Assembly: GCA_033439795.1 (NCBI GenBank) | Contig: JAUTDP010000001.1 | Coordinates: 5,084,001-5,148,000 of the forward strand | From: Sordaria brevicollis | Lineage: Eukaryota > Ascomycota > Sordariomycetes > Sordariales > Sordariaceae | Length of the DNA: 64,000 nt | Reading direction: 5' to 3' | In this document: in pieces, positions 35,790 through 46,155 of the stretch | Layout of the letters: each line of letters opens with the position of its first letter | Numbering within the stretch: position 1 is the stretch's first letter | Program-made: the position numbers and the translations under genes | The notes under the pieces: generated by a model | Databases searched by the model: none | What the model saw: only the letters and a program-made list of their open reading frames with translations | Told to the model about the DNA's origin: nothing

Positions 35790-37867
35790 ATGAAGTTCAC
35801 TACCACTCTGGCCTTGGGCCTCTCCGTGGCTGCTGATGTCACTTTGGCTGCGAGGATACCGCAAGGACCAAAGGTAAGCATCATAATTCCATCTAGTCTA
35901 CTCAGTTGACGTATCATTTGTATTCAGCTTTAATCACCGTGGACGCTATTATTGACCATCTATCCACAGACAACATGTCCACCCGGCAGCGGTAGCTTCA
36001 AGAAACTCTCAGCCCAAGCCTTCATGGACGCCGCCACACCCGGTTGGAACCTCGGAAACACACTTGACGCCGTACCAGACGAAGGGTCATGGAATAACCC
36101 AATTTTCCAGGCTGATGCGCTGGATGTGGTGAAGGCGGCTGGGTTTAAGAGTGTTAGGATTCCTGGTAGGTTTTCTTTTCTTCCACCTCCTCTCCTTCTC
36201 TACCCAGTCCCATTTACGTTCCCTCCTCGCGGCCAAACCCTCCACTTAGGGTACATCTGACACTCACTGACTAACCAAAACCCTACAACAGTAACCTACT
36301 CAGACCACTTCCTCCACCCCACCTCTCTCACTAACCACACCATCTCCCCCGCCTGGCTCGACCGCGTCTCCTCCGTAATCGACATGGCCACTTCGCGCGG
36401 TTTGTTGGTAGTAACAAACATGCACCACGACTCCTGGGCCTGGGCCGACATTTCTTCTTCAGGCGGCAAAAACACCACCCTCATCCGCGAAAAGTTCTAC
36501 TCCGGCTGGCTGCAAATCGCCACCCGTCTAGCCTGCAAACCGTCCACTGTGGCTTTCGAACCGATTAACGAACCACCCGGTTCTACAGTCGAGGACGCAG
36601 AACAACTGATGGGACTAAACGACTTGTTTATTCAAGCCCTCAAGGACAGTGGCGGGTATAACAAGGATAGAGTCGTCACCCTCTCAGCGCTCAACATGGG
36701 CGGAGCCGACAGGTTGCAGAATGGCTGGTTCAGGATACCAAAGGGTATGACAAACCCGTGGGCGTTCCAATTCCATTATTACAGTCCTTACGACTTTGTT
36801 TTCCAGGCTTGGGGCAAGACGGTTTGGGGATCTGAGAGTGACAAGGCCGCCGTGGTGGCTGACCTTGAGGCTGTGAGGGGAAACCTGACGGCTGTTACGG
36901 GGGATGCGAAGATACCCATTTATTTGGGCGAGTTTGATGCTAGCCAGTTGAGTCTGGAGGCCGCGGCAAGGTGGAGGTGGTTTGATACCGTGGTTACTGC
37001 TGCTAGACGATTGGGGATAGTGCCGGTGGTGTGGGATAACGGGTTGGATAACTTGCAGAGGGAGACTGGGAGGTGGAGGGATGAGGTGGCGGTGGAGATC
37101 ATTGTTAATGGGATGAAAGGAAAGAAAAATTCGTTGCCGGAGAGTACGACGGATGGAGGGGTGACGACGCAGGAATCTTCGGCGTATGTGTTTAACAAGG
37201 TCGGGGAGGACATTGCCGAGGGAGGGAGGAATCTGTCATTTGCGTTGAATGGGAATCGGTTTAAGACGTTGAGTGTGGATAGCGTACCACTTAAGAGTGG
37301 GAAGGATTATACGACGACTCCAGAAGGGACGGTGACGCTCAAGAAGGAGTTTTTGGGCAAGTACCTCAATAAGGACGCAGCGCCGGGGACTAAGGCGAAT
37401 ATTACAGTTACGTTCTCGGCGGGTGCAAAGAGCCAGGTGGAGATCGTCCAGTGGGATTTACCGGTGCCGGCTCAGACGAGCTCATCGGCGAGCGCGGTGC
37501 CGGCGGGCCAGGACTTGTCGATTCCAGTGGTCTGGAAGGGACTTCATCGCGTGGCGGCGGTGAAGATGATCAAGGCGGATGGGTCGTATCTGTTTGATGA
37601 CTGGACTATGTGGTTGCCTGAGTTGCAAAAGGGCCGTGGTGTAAGTTTTCCCCCTTGATGATGTCGAGTGAAGTCCGAGTACCACTTGCTAACATGTTAA
37701 AACAGACATACGGCGGCCAGTGGGATTTTGACTTTGACAAGCTCATCATCCGAAGACAAACGCTAGATGCCGTGATCGCTTCAGGTCAAAGCGCAACGCT
37801 TACATTCGAGTTCTATCCTCGAGCGGCAGGGAACGGAAACTATCTGAACTATACCCTGACTGTCTAA
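35790..37867 (+). CDS. Secreted GH5 endoglucanase with X2 and CBM46-like modules
   Basis: Exons 35790-35873, 35970-36165, 36292-37640 and 37706-37867 give 596 aa. Residues 1-20 are a signal peptide encoded by exon 1. The GH5 barrel (about 30-370) starts with GWNLGNTLDA, has the MHHDSW block, the acid/base Glu187 in EPINEP and the nucleophile Glu307 in YLGEFDA. This should hydrolyse beta-1,4-glucan or xyloglucan outside the cell. It is followed by an X2 Ig-like module (about 400-480: FALNGNRFKTL, SGKDYTTTPEGTVTLKKEFL, ITVTFSAG) and a C-terminal beta module (about 490-596) resembling CBM46. GH5_4-X2-CBM46 is the layout of Bacillus Cel5B-type enzymes and is unusual for a fungus. Four proper fungal introns show it is fixed in this genome. 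Confidence 0.9.
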
Positions 37868-37933
37868 GCAGGGGGGATATGGGGGGTATCATTGTTGTTC
37901 TTTTCGCGAAGGAATCGACGTTGTAGATACTCA

Positions 37934-39061
37934 TCATGGAGGTGTCGGAAGTTGCGCTACCACTTCTTTCTTCTTTCCCCAACTAAAAGGTCGTAACTGG
38001 AATTTCCTTTCCTGCATCACCATTTCCTCATGTGGTTCTGGTGTTCGTCCTTGTGGTGGTTCTTCTGGGCGTCTTCCAAAGGCAGGGCTGATACTCCGGC
38101 TGATCTCCTTCACTTTGAGGAATGTCTCCGTTTGCCAGTTTCTGTCGGCCACCTCATGTTGTTCTGGTTGCTGTTGTGGTGGCGGTGATTCTGCTCTACC
38201 ACCAAAGGCGGGGCTGATACTCCGCCGAATCTCCTTCACTTTTAGGAATGTCGGTATTTGCCAGTCCTTGTCGGCCAGTTTCTTTTGCCATGAGACTTTG
38301 CTGAACTCTGCGAGTAACTTGTCTGTCATGTCCCTGGCTGTGTTGATGTTCTCGCCCATTGTGATGCCTAGCTCGAGGAGAAGATGGCCGCAAAAGATCT
38401 GGCAGTTGTTATCGATTAAGCCGTATCTTGGCTTCATTTTCTTTATTGCCCTGTCGCCTGTTTGTTTGTTAGTATCAACCACAGGGTTCGCTTCAGCTGT
38501 GACCGGACTTACTGGCTGCTAATACTGCTTGGTCATTGTACCTTGTGTCGCCCACTTTCAACTTGTTCGTCCATTTCTGTGTCCCGACGACTCCATGCTG
38601 GTTTATCACTGTGAAGTCTTTTTCCTGTTCTAATAGTCAGCACCTCTTCCATGTACTGGCTATTTCCAGATTGCCCAACTTACCATCCACAACTCGTGAT
38701 AATAATCCGTCTCCTGATCTCCCACCAAAACAGCCCAGTGATTTGTCGGATCCGGAAACTCGCCCATCTCCCTCGTGATAGCCTGCCCCAGTCGCGTATG
38801 TTCGGCAAACAAAACGCCTAGGTTGTCCGCCACGGGATGCCATGCGATGAACACTGGTCGTTTGTTGATGCAATGGCGATGTTCTGTTCCTGGCGGTATG
38901 ACGGGCGGTAACGCGCCCAACCCGATGATGCCGGCTAGACGGCTTTGGACTCTTGCTAGCAGCTCATGGCGATGGGCCTTTTCCGACTGTGTCTCGGATG
39001 GCGCGACGGATTGTGAGTCGGATTCGCTGCCGCTCCTGGATAAGAGCTTTCTCATTCGCAT
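37934..39061 (-). CDS. Permuted papain-like (LRAT/NlpC-P60 type) domain protein
   Basis: Exons 38684-39061, 38513-38624 and 37934-38457 give 337 aa; the last intron has a textbook ACTAAC branch. An in-frame TGA lies two codons before the ATG. The segment NHWAVLVGD-x5-YYHELW with His108, and GLIDNNCQIF with Cys182, recalls the permuted His-then-Cys active site of LRAT/NlpC-P60-like enzymes (H-box and NCxxF). That would give acyltransferase, hydrolase or protease chemistry, or an inactive scaffold; I cannot choose. After the core comes a duplicated block: W-Q-x-TFLKVKEI-x-RSISPAFG occurs twice about 50 residues apart, separated by Pro/Gln-rich linkers. Its stop is 66 bp from the glucanase stop, so the two are convergent. 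Confidence 0.72.
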
Positions 39062-39502
39062 CTCTCACTCTGACTGGGTTCGTCGTTGTCGACTTGTAGT
39101 AATTGTCGCTCGTTAGGTGTTGGGTATTGAGAGTGACGTATCGTTTGGGAGCTGGACCCTTGATCGCTCTTACGCCCCACCTCGAAGTTCCCTTGATTTC
39201 AAACGGCTTGTCCCTTTGGTTTCTGTTTGCGACAAGTGAATGGTTTGGCAAAACGCCAAGTTTCCACTCAACGATTCCTTGTTTGGATGTTTGCGGGAAG
39301 GAAAAAACAGATCGTCGACTTCTTTATATCCTTCTTTTTTTGAAGTGTCTCACAGGATCCAAAAGCTGAAAGAAGGTGTGGAACAGTTTTCAGTTTTCAC
39401 ACGAGGATCGGCGGAAGTCGCGGATATAGTTTCCGCGGATTTTTTCCTACTCTCTGCTGCCCTGTGTCAGCTGAGTATTTCCACTTGGCTCGCGAGGATG
39501 GA
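39062..39502. other. Upstream of the permuted-papain gene
   Basis: About 440 bp. A minus-strand frame (38964-39251) overlaps the gene start but lacks an ATG. It is either leader sequence or part of an undetected first exon. Confidence 0.4.
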
Positions 39503-39814
39503 TCACTGATCGTTATTTCCCCAGAAGGGAATCAGGGCCCCGGGGGTCTTGGGGGGCTCTTGTACTTCTTGTACTCCGAATTGCGGCGATGCAAGGCCGA
39601 CAAAGTGTGGCGTTGAGCGACCGGATTGGCGGGCCTGGCGGGTGACGCGCGTGGTATCGTGGCGCAGGCCGAGGTACCAGCTGATCATTTGTTCTTCGAG
39701 ATCAAAGACATTTTTGATTCTGGCCATCTATCGGCCGTCTTGAATATGTTGGTTTGCCCATGTTTGTAAGCAGGCGTTTAACATCTCTTTTGGCTTCGAT
39801 TGTTTGTTGGACAT
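39503..39814 (-). pseudogene. Short conserved-looking frame split by one TAG
   Basis: ATG at 39814 opens a frame of 28 codons, meets TAG at 39728-39730, and continues at once with ATG 39727 in the same frame for 74 more codons to a TGA at 39503. Codon choice on both sides is C-ending and gene-like. A CAG-to-TAG change is the kind RIP makes. Just upstream of 39814 is a credible splice acceptor (GCTAAC branch, pyrimidines, CTCTAG), so more exons may exist. No family recognised. It could also be a functional 74-aa gene with an upstream reading frame. Confidence 0.35.
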
Positions 39815-40251
39815 TCTAGAGGTGAGAAGGGGTTTCTGTTAGCGCCCTTCAGGGGACCGGGACAAAGACCTAACCCAGGCCCCCAGCGGCACGGATGCTG
39901 ACTTGCATATGACAACGGTTGCTGGTTTCCGAAAGCCGAACTTGAAGTTATCTCGAGTTCAGAAAACGGGAAAACAGATAAACTTCAAACATCGTGATGA
40001 GAAGTTCGCGATGTTCACGAGTTTGGTGGAGGAATTGGAAGGCACAAGCACAGCATGCACTGTGCAACAGGGCCTGCAACTGCAACCGAGATAGCGCCCA
40101 GACCACTGCGCCTAGCACTGTATGTCGATCCCTTCGTTGACGTCACAGAACGCCGGTGTCGACTTACACGACTTCATTCGAGATCCGACTTCCACTTCAA
40201 ATTTGACTGAACAACATCAGAACAAACAATCACGAGACATTCACTCAAAGA
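39815..40251. other. Intergenic, leader of the GFA-like gene
   Basis: About 440 bp without further supported coding sequence. Confidence 0.45.
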
Positions 40252-40932
40252 ATGCTTCTCAGCCGAATCCTACCAAATCCAGCTTCGATCTTTCGTTCCA
40301 GCCAACCGAGAACACTTCGCCTGTCACAGACCATTGCCTCTACGCCATCACCAGCTTTCCAAATCAGGAATCCCCTCCAGACTTTCATCATGAGCATCCA
40401 CATGAAGGGCCATTGTGTCTGCAAAAACTTGCAGTACTCACTAGAGCTTGAGTCTCTCGACGACGCCAGAACCACTCTCTGCCATTGCAACAGCTGCAAA
40501 AGGGCATTCGGAACCAACTATGGTCTTACCACAAAGGTTCCCCTCAAGGGCTTCAAGTACGAGACCGGCACGCCAAAATTGTTCAAGCAACATAACGGAG
40601 TGACAAGAGAGTTCTGTGATAACTGCGGCGCCTACATCTGTGAATACGGTGTAAGCTTGGTCTTAACTGGATATCATTTGGGAACATATTACTTACACCT
40701 TCGCAGGAAGAGGCAGCAGACAAGTTCCGATACATCATGTGGGGGTCCTTCAACGAGCCGGAAAAGGTGCCTCCCAAGGGCGAGTTCTTCTGCAAGAACA
40801 AGCCCAAGTGGATGCCCGATATTCCAGGTATGGTTCAAGAGGTTGATATGGGGGTGAGTCAAATATCCGTTAAGTGTAAAATCTAACCAAGTGATCGCAG
40901 ACACCTTCCGCAAGCAGGAGATCAAGGAGTAA
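40252..40932 (+). CDS. GFA/CENP-V-type zinc-binding protein
   Basis: Exons 40252-40650, 40707-40827 and 40901-40932 give 183 aa. The zinc-binding core begins at residue 51: GHCVCKN, then LCHCNSCKRAFGTNYG, then FCDNCGAYICEYG, the Cys pattern of the glutathione-dependent formaldehyde-activating (GFA) / CENP-V fold. The first 46 residues (MLLSRILPNPASIFRSSQPR...) look like a mitochondrial presequence; a second ATG at 40390 would give a cytosolic form. For the last intron I use the GTATGG donor at 40828, because it yields the C-terminus TFRKQEIKE that I recall as family-typical. Donor GTGAGT at 40855 would add an unrelated tail. Reaction unknown; members rarely have proven formaldehyde activity. 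Confidence 0.87.
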
Positions 40933-41021
40933 CGAGGTCGACAAGACGTATGGCGTGGAACAACGCCGGAACGAGCTTATGAATAATGATATTTTAGCGT
41001 CGAAACACAGTTAACGTTCAG

Positions 41022-42200
41022 CTAATGTCTCACGATCTCCTTCTCGTGCTGAAGTTGATGAGGATCGATGATAATGGCGGCTCTTCCCTGGAGCTTGCCG
41101 CTTGAAACCACCTTTTCCAGCTCCTCGACCTGGTCTAACCCGTAGAACGGCGTCATCTTCACCTTAACCCCATGTTCAGCGACAAACTGCAACATCTCTT
41201 CGCTTTCCTCTCCAGAACACTGCAAGCTTCCCTTGACTCTCACATCCCTCAGTATCAACTCCATGAAAGGAATCTTCACCTCCAAAGGCTGAGCGACCTG
41301 CACCATTAGCCCATGCATCTTGGTAATTGCACATGCCAATCCAGCTGCGTCATCGGCGTCTGACAGGTTGACAGTAGCATCGACACCTCCCGTAGCAAAC
41401 AGTCCATTATGATCAATATCCTTCCCATCCTCTCCTAGTACCGCCTTTCCAACTTCACTCACAACCTCATCCTTGTCTCTTCTCGCATCAACAACCACAT
41501 CAGCCCCCATCTCCCTCGTCAACTCCAAACCTTCATCTCTCGCCTCAATTCCAACAACCTTCAACCCCATCTTCGTCGCAAACTGCACTGCCAAATGTCC
41601 CAACCCACCTCCCGAACCAACAATACCCAACCACTGCCCCTGCTTTAACCCAGCCTGCTTAACAGCCCTCCACGCCGTCCTGCCCGCGCACCCCAGCGGC
41701 GCCGCCGCCAACAACGAGACTCCATCCGGAATCACCGTGCTCGTCCGACTATCAACCACGGCATACTCAGCAAATACCCCGTCGACTTGGATACCGATGT
41801 GTCCGTCTATATGCGCGCAGTACTGTCTGTAATGTCCCCCAGAACAATCGCCACAAGCACCACAAAGCCCCAGCGGAATGCCGCACATGACTCTATCGCC
41901 CACTTTGAATGATCCTTCCTCAGAAACGGAGGAGCCGACGGCTATTACTGTTCCGGAACCTTCGTGAGATGCGGTCAAAGGGAGAGGAATGCTAGGTACG
42001 GCTCCGAGACGGATGATGGTGTCGGTGTGGCAGTGGGAGGCGACGGCGATTTTGACGAGTAGGTCGTGAGGTCGGAGAGAGGAAGGGGAGGGGACGGGGA
42101 TGTTGGTTAGAGTGTAGGGTTGGTTGTAGGTTGTGATGCGGAGGGCTTGCATCGTTGCTGGCAGGGAAGGCCCGGAGGGGGAGGGGGTTGGCTCGGTCAT
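41022..42200 (-). CDS. Zinc-dependent alcohol dehydrogenase (MDR family)
   Basis: A single-exon gene of 392 aa. The open frame extends to 42269 but its first codon there is TTG; the first ATG is at 42200. The catalytic zinc site is Cys in SHCHTD, His and Glu in SHEGSG, and the structural zinc cluster has four cysteines in CGACGDCSGGHYRQYC. The Rossmann motif is GIVGSGGGLGHLAVQFA. It is a class of NAD(P)-dependent alcohol/aldehyde dehydrogenase of the cytosol. The substrate is not readable. It is tail-to-tail with the GFA-like gene, 89 bp apart. An NAD-linked pair for small aldehydes would be attractive but is not shown by the sequence. Confidence 0.93.
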   Translation of the reverse strand: MTEPTPSPSGPSLPATMQALRITTYNQPYTLTNIPVPSPSSLRPHDLLVKIAVASHCHTDTIIRLGAVPSIPLPLTASHEGSGTVIAVGSSVSEEGSFKVGDRVMCGIPLGLCGACGDCSGGHYRQYCAHIDGHIGIQVDGVFAEYAVVDSRTSTVIPDGVSLLAAAPLGCAGRTAWRAVKQAGLKQGQWLGIVGSGGGLGHLAVQFATKMGLKVVGIEARDEGLELTREMGADVVVDARRDKDEVVSEVGKAVLGEDGKDIDHNGLFATGGVDATVNLSDADDAAGLACAITKMHGLMVQVAQPLEVKIPFMELILRDVRVKGSLQCSGEESEEMLQFVAEHGVKVKMTPFYGLDQVEELEKVVSSGKLQGRAAIIIDPHQLQHEKEIVRH

Positions 42201-43166
42201 GGTGGCTTTTTGGTGTTGAGTGTGAGTATTTGGAGATTTGTTTGATGGGAAAAGTGATGATGTTGTCAATGGTGTTGAAGAGTGAAAGAAAGGAGAAGAG
42301 GAAGGGTTTCAGATGATCGACGATATTATTGCAATGGACCCGCTTCGACACGTTGTCATCTTGCGGGGTGACATGTGGTTGGTAGGAATCTGATCGGAAG
42401 GGCCGTCATCAATTCACTTCCACGAGTGGCTCAATCCCTCATAAGAGAGGTGATGTATCACCACACCATCTAATTGAGGTTGTACAGGCACCACAGTCAT
42501 CTTGAGATGGCTTACTGCACATCGCCAAGCGAGGGGAGATGATGACCTAAATTGGTAACTTTTTGACCCGGTCAAAAATCAGTTGTCCCATATGAGTGTT
42601 GTTCGGATACGACATTGTCTAAGACACCACGCCCAAAATTTTACACGTGGGATCCAAAAACAAGTCATGAAACATTTTTCTGGGAATTGTTTCAGGTAAG
42701 CTATAAGCTTTGTTAATCGTTGCTTTGTCTCACGTTATTACAATTTGTAGGGAACAGGAAGGGAGAGCTCAAAACTCAAAGGCCTTGTGTTGGAAACAAA
42801 GAGATGGGAAGTTCACGGCCCGCGATGTGCCTCATGCCGTCCGCCAGGCACCAGCGATGTCTCTGATGTCAAAAAATGAACTGAAGGAGAAACTCAGATT
42901 AGATCATTTCCAGCTTCACATTTATACTCTGGCTCTTCGCGAACTGTCACAGGAAGAGAAACCATCAGTCATCAAGTTTCAACAGCATCATTCAGTCCTT
43001 TCTTCCCATCATTCTCTTCTCCAAAAATTGCAGCAACTTGCCGGTCAAGTTCTCGTAATCATTCAATTAACAGTCCTTACAATCACAAACGACTTCATAT
43101 ACCACTCTCCACTCTTGAGCCTCCCAGCTCCCAAACTTCATACTATCTCCTCTTCCAGAGCTCCAA
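42201..43166. other. Intergenic region
   Basis: About 970 bp. A 193-codon plus-strand frame (42710-43291) overlaps the next gene in another frame and has no recognised content. Confidence 0.4.
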
Positions 43167-43658
43167 ATGTTCAACCCCCCTTGGCCATCCGTCAACCACA
43201 ACTGCCTTCCTACTCCAGAGCTTCCACCTACAGCCACAAACACTACATCATCAACAGCAAACACCACCACCTCACAATCAACCCAATCTAAAAGCAGCGA
43301 AATGGAACTCAAACGCAAAGCCACCAGCCTTCGCACCTCCTCTACCAGTTCCTCTTCCTCTTCCAACCTCGACTCCTCATCCCCTACCAGCACCCCATCC
43401 CATCTCCCATGCACCTCTCCTCAACCTCAAAAGAAAATCAAGCTAGTAATCCGCCAGCCAAAGAGGGTGCAAGAGATGGTGGAAGAGTCACCTATCTTGG
43501 GCCATGGAGTGCAGCCGAACTTCGCGAAGGTTGACTGGGTTGCTACCTCTCCGACACCGGGTGGGACTGGGGGTTGTAGATCGGGACAAGGAAAGGTGAT
43601 GGGGATGGGGATGGATGAGGTGTCGCCTAGGAGTGGGACTTTTTGTGGTGGTGAGTAA
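43167..43658 (+). CDS. Hypothetical basic low-complexity protein
   Basis: A 163-aa single-exon frame. The first half is Ser/Thr/Pro-rich; the middle has a basic block KKIKLVIRQPKRVQEM, a nuclear-type signal; the end is Gly/Met-rich. No domain recognised. Low-complexity composition means it could be a chance frame. Confidence 0.35.
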   Translation: MFNPPWPSVNHNCLPTPELPPTATNTTSSTANTTTSQSTQSKSSEMELKRKATSLRTSSTSSSSSSNLDSSSPTSTPSHLPCTSPQPQKKIKLVIRQPKRVQEMVEESPILGHGVQPNFAKVDWVATSPTPGGTGGCRSGQGKVMGMGMDEVSPRSGTFCGGE

Positions 43659-44147
43659 TATGTCGGGTCTGATGGGAAGGGAGATATCTGATGGGAAGGG
43701 AGGAAGAAAAAAGGACTGGAAATGGAAGCGGGAGTGAGAAGAAGGATGGAGAAGGGTCTTGAGTGGTTGTAGAGCAGAAGGGAAAGGAAGCGACAATGGG
43801 ACGGGCTATGGATGTTTCTCAGGTTGGGGCTGCTGGCAGCGCCCAATGGAGCATACTACATGCAGATAATGGGAATTGGAAGACCAAACATTGTTTAACA
43901 GGCATATGGTTTGGAAGCATAGAGTGTAGCATAGAGCGGTCGGGTGTTTGAAACTGGATAGAACTGGTTGAGACCGTTATGTTGACTTTAATCCCAACTA
44001 TCCACCCACTACTGCCGCCCTTCAAAAGTCCGACTATACCAACAATTCACCACTACGACAAAAATAGAGTGTTCTAACTTTAAGAAAAAGGAAGACATTC
44101 GAGAACACCGTGTAACGGAGGCCAAAAAAGCAAAAAGAAAAGTTTAG
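43659..44147. other. Intergenic before tRNA-Leu
   Basis: About 490 bp, no gene seen. The right end contains A-runs that act as the pol III terminator of the minus-strand tRNA. Confidence 0.5.
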
Positions 44148-44248
44148 TGACAAGAGTGGGATTCGAACCCACGCCCTTTCGGACTGCGAGTCTCGAGTTT
44201 CTAGGAGAAACCTGAACACAGCGCCTTGGACCGCTCGGCCATCTTGCC
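44148..44248 (-). tRNA. tRNA-Leu(CAG) with intron
   Basis: Acceptor GGCAAGA/TCTTGTC with A73, D arm GCC-GAGCGGTCCAA-GGC typical of leucine tRNAs, anticodon stem CTGTG/CGCAG, a ~21-nt intron after TTCAGG, a long-type variable arm (TCC-GAAA-GGG), and T arm GTGGG-TTCGAAT-CCCAC. Anticodon CAG. Mature length 80 nt. A T-rich terminator follows on the minus strand. Confidence 0.92.
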
Positions 44249-46155
44249 TTTGGTTGTTGTTGAAGATTCGCTTCGGAATTAGACCTTATGTTGGTAGTCT
44301 CCAGTGGCTAGTGGGTAGACACGTATTGCGATATCCCTAGAGTGGTTGAGTATCGAGCACAGCTTTGGGTCGTGGGTTTTTCGGTTTGATGTTGATTGAG
44401 ATTCAAGCTGCCCCACTGTTCTGTTTCTTATGACGAAAACGGGGACCTCGTGTATGTCTTCTCCGGAGGATTCTAACTTGTGGTGTTGGGTCGTTCCGCG
44501 ATGCTGTCTGTCTGTCTGGGCCTATTATGCAGGTGTTACTCATTCCTGAAGTCCATCTGCATCTCGATCCGATGTGATGAACCCACCTTCGAGTAGTTCA
44601 ACCTTCCTCCTCGGCACGGAGCCTTCCACCGGAACGCTCAACATCCGTTCCCAACTGTAGTCAAATCTAGCGAGCGGTGAAGTGCAATTCGCAGGCCAAC
44701 AGCTGAGATGATATCCGCCAAAAAGACAGATGCAAACAGGGAATATCACTCACTTTCCACGTGTCTGCGGTCTGTCTTCTAGCGTAGAAACGAATTAGAA
44801 ACACTGTGTAAGACCTTCAACAAGCGATGTCGTACAGTAGAACCCGCCATAACGGTTTTCCGGCACTCGTACCGAGCTCTGGTATTGGGCGCAGAATCGA
44901 GGGTAAGCATGGGTGATAGGGCAGCGCACAGTGTGCCTGCTCTGGAATTCCATCTCCCAATTCCATACAAATTCTTGGAACATTTTCAGCTACTCCCCGG
45001 AAGCACCTCTACCCGGACCTCTTGAGTGGGGTTTTATAGCGGGCATACGGACTTCCGGCCGGGTCACCGTCTTTATGTGATCATTGGCATCTAGCTTGAC
45101 AAGGAAAGAATTAACGAAGTGCCTTTCTTTCAATGTTTACGTGCATCGTGATGCAGTTTTGTCACGAAACTATCGACATCTGGAACTGAAGTTGGTGATG
45201 AATTCTTGAGCAGTTGAGGGGAGGGTAACACTATCAGTTTTCTCACCTCCCTGTTATCAGGCGATGAGAAATGGTTCAGGGTCCAGAATAGCATCGACAT
45301 TCCTATTCCTCTATGGTGACACCGATAGTACGGTTAGCCCCGTGTCTTCACATGTGGTCAAAGTCGCAGGTAGAGATCGATTCGTGGAACTTGTACCCAC
45401 GAGACTCGATACCGCCACCGGCGCGCACATAGCACACAGTACCTATCGACAAACTCCTTTTTGACAGCTGCACCGTTTAATGCCAGGAATGCCAACGGGG
45501 ACCCGACTATTTGGGCCATGGAACGTCGTGTTCTTCGCTTGAGCCTAGCAGGGATTAAACCCAACAACTTCAGGAGAGAATGTCTCGTCTGACTTGCACA
45601 TCTGCAACTTCGATCTGGTATCTTTTCCAGGAACTTCTGCCTAGTGCCAATTTCTGAAGTATTCAAGATGGGGTGATCAAAAGCAACAAACGAAGCAAAG
45701 AGGAACCGCCCCAATTATGAACCCATGCGAAAGTGTGGAAGGTAGTGGGAACTGGTATGAACGGGTGATTGATTGGAAGTGGAAAAACAATACGCGTGAC
45801 GGGAATCCTTGACGGCTCGGTGCCCGAGATCCCCTCGTTCTGCCCGCGTTTAGATTTTACACATGCCTATCTGGTTTTGGCAAGACTTTCGTCCCCCATA
45901 TCTCTCTGCCGTGAAATGAATGCTACCAAACGGCATTAGTCCGACCCTCGGACGGAAGACGATAATGCGGGAATGCATGTGGTCAGCGCCAACCCAGGTA
46001 CAGCAGGTCTGGGCAGGGCAGGGTCCTCCGCGACTTCGCAAGACGGTTGAGGTTACCGTAGGATACAAAAACTCCTCCACCTCCAATCTACTCTCAACTT
46101 TCCCTCCTTCAACCCACCCATGGAAGGTTGACCACTGCAACCTCAAGCCTCCATC
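44249..46155. other. Intergenic region, about 1.9 kb
   Basis: No supported gene. Short frames at 44540-44970 and 45264-45714 show no family content. The last ~100 bp are the C/A-rich leader of the FAD oxidase gene. Confidence 0.45.
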
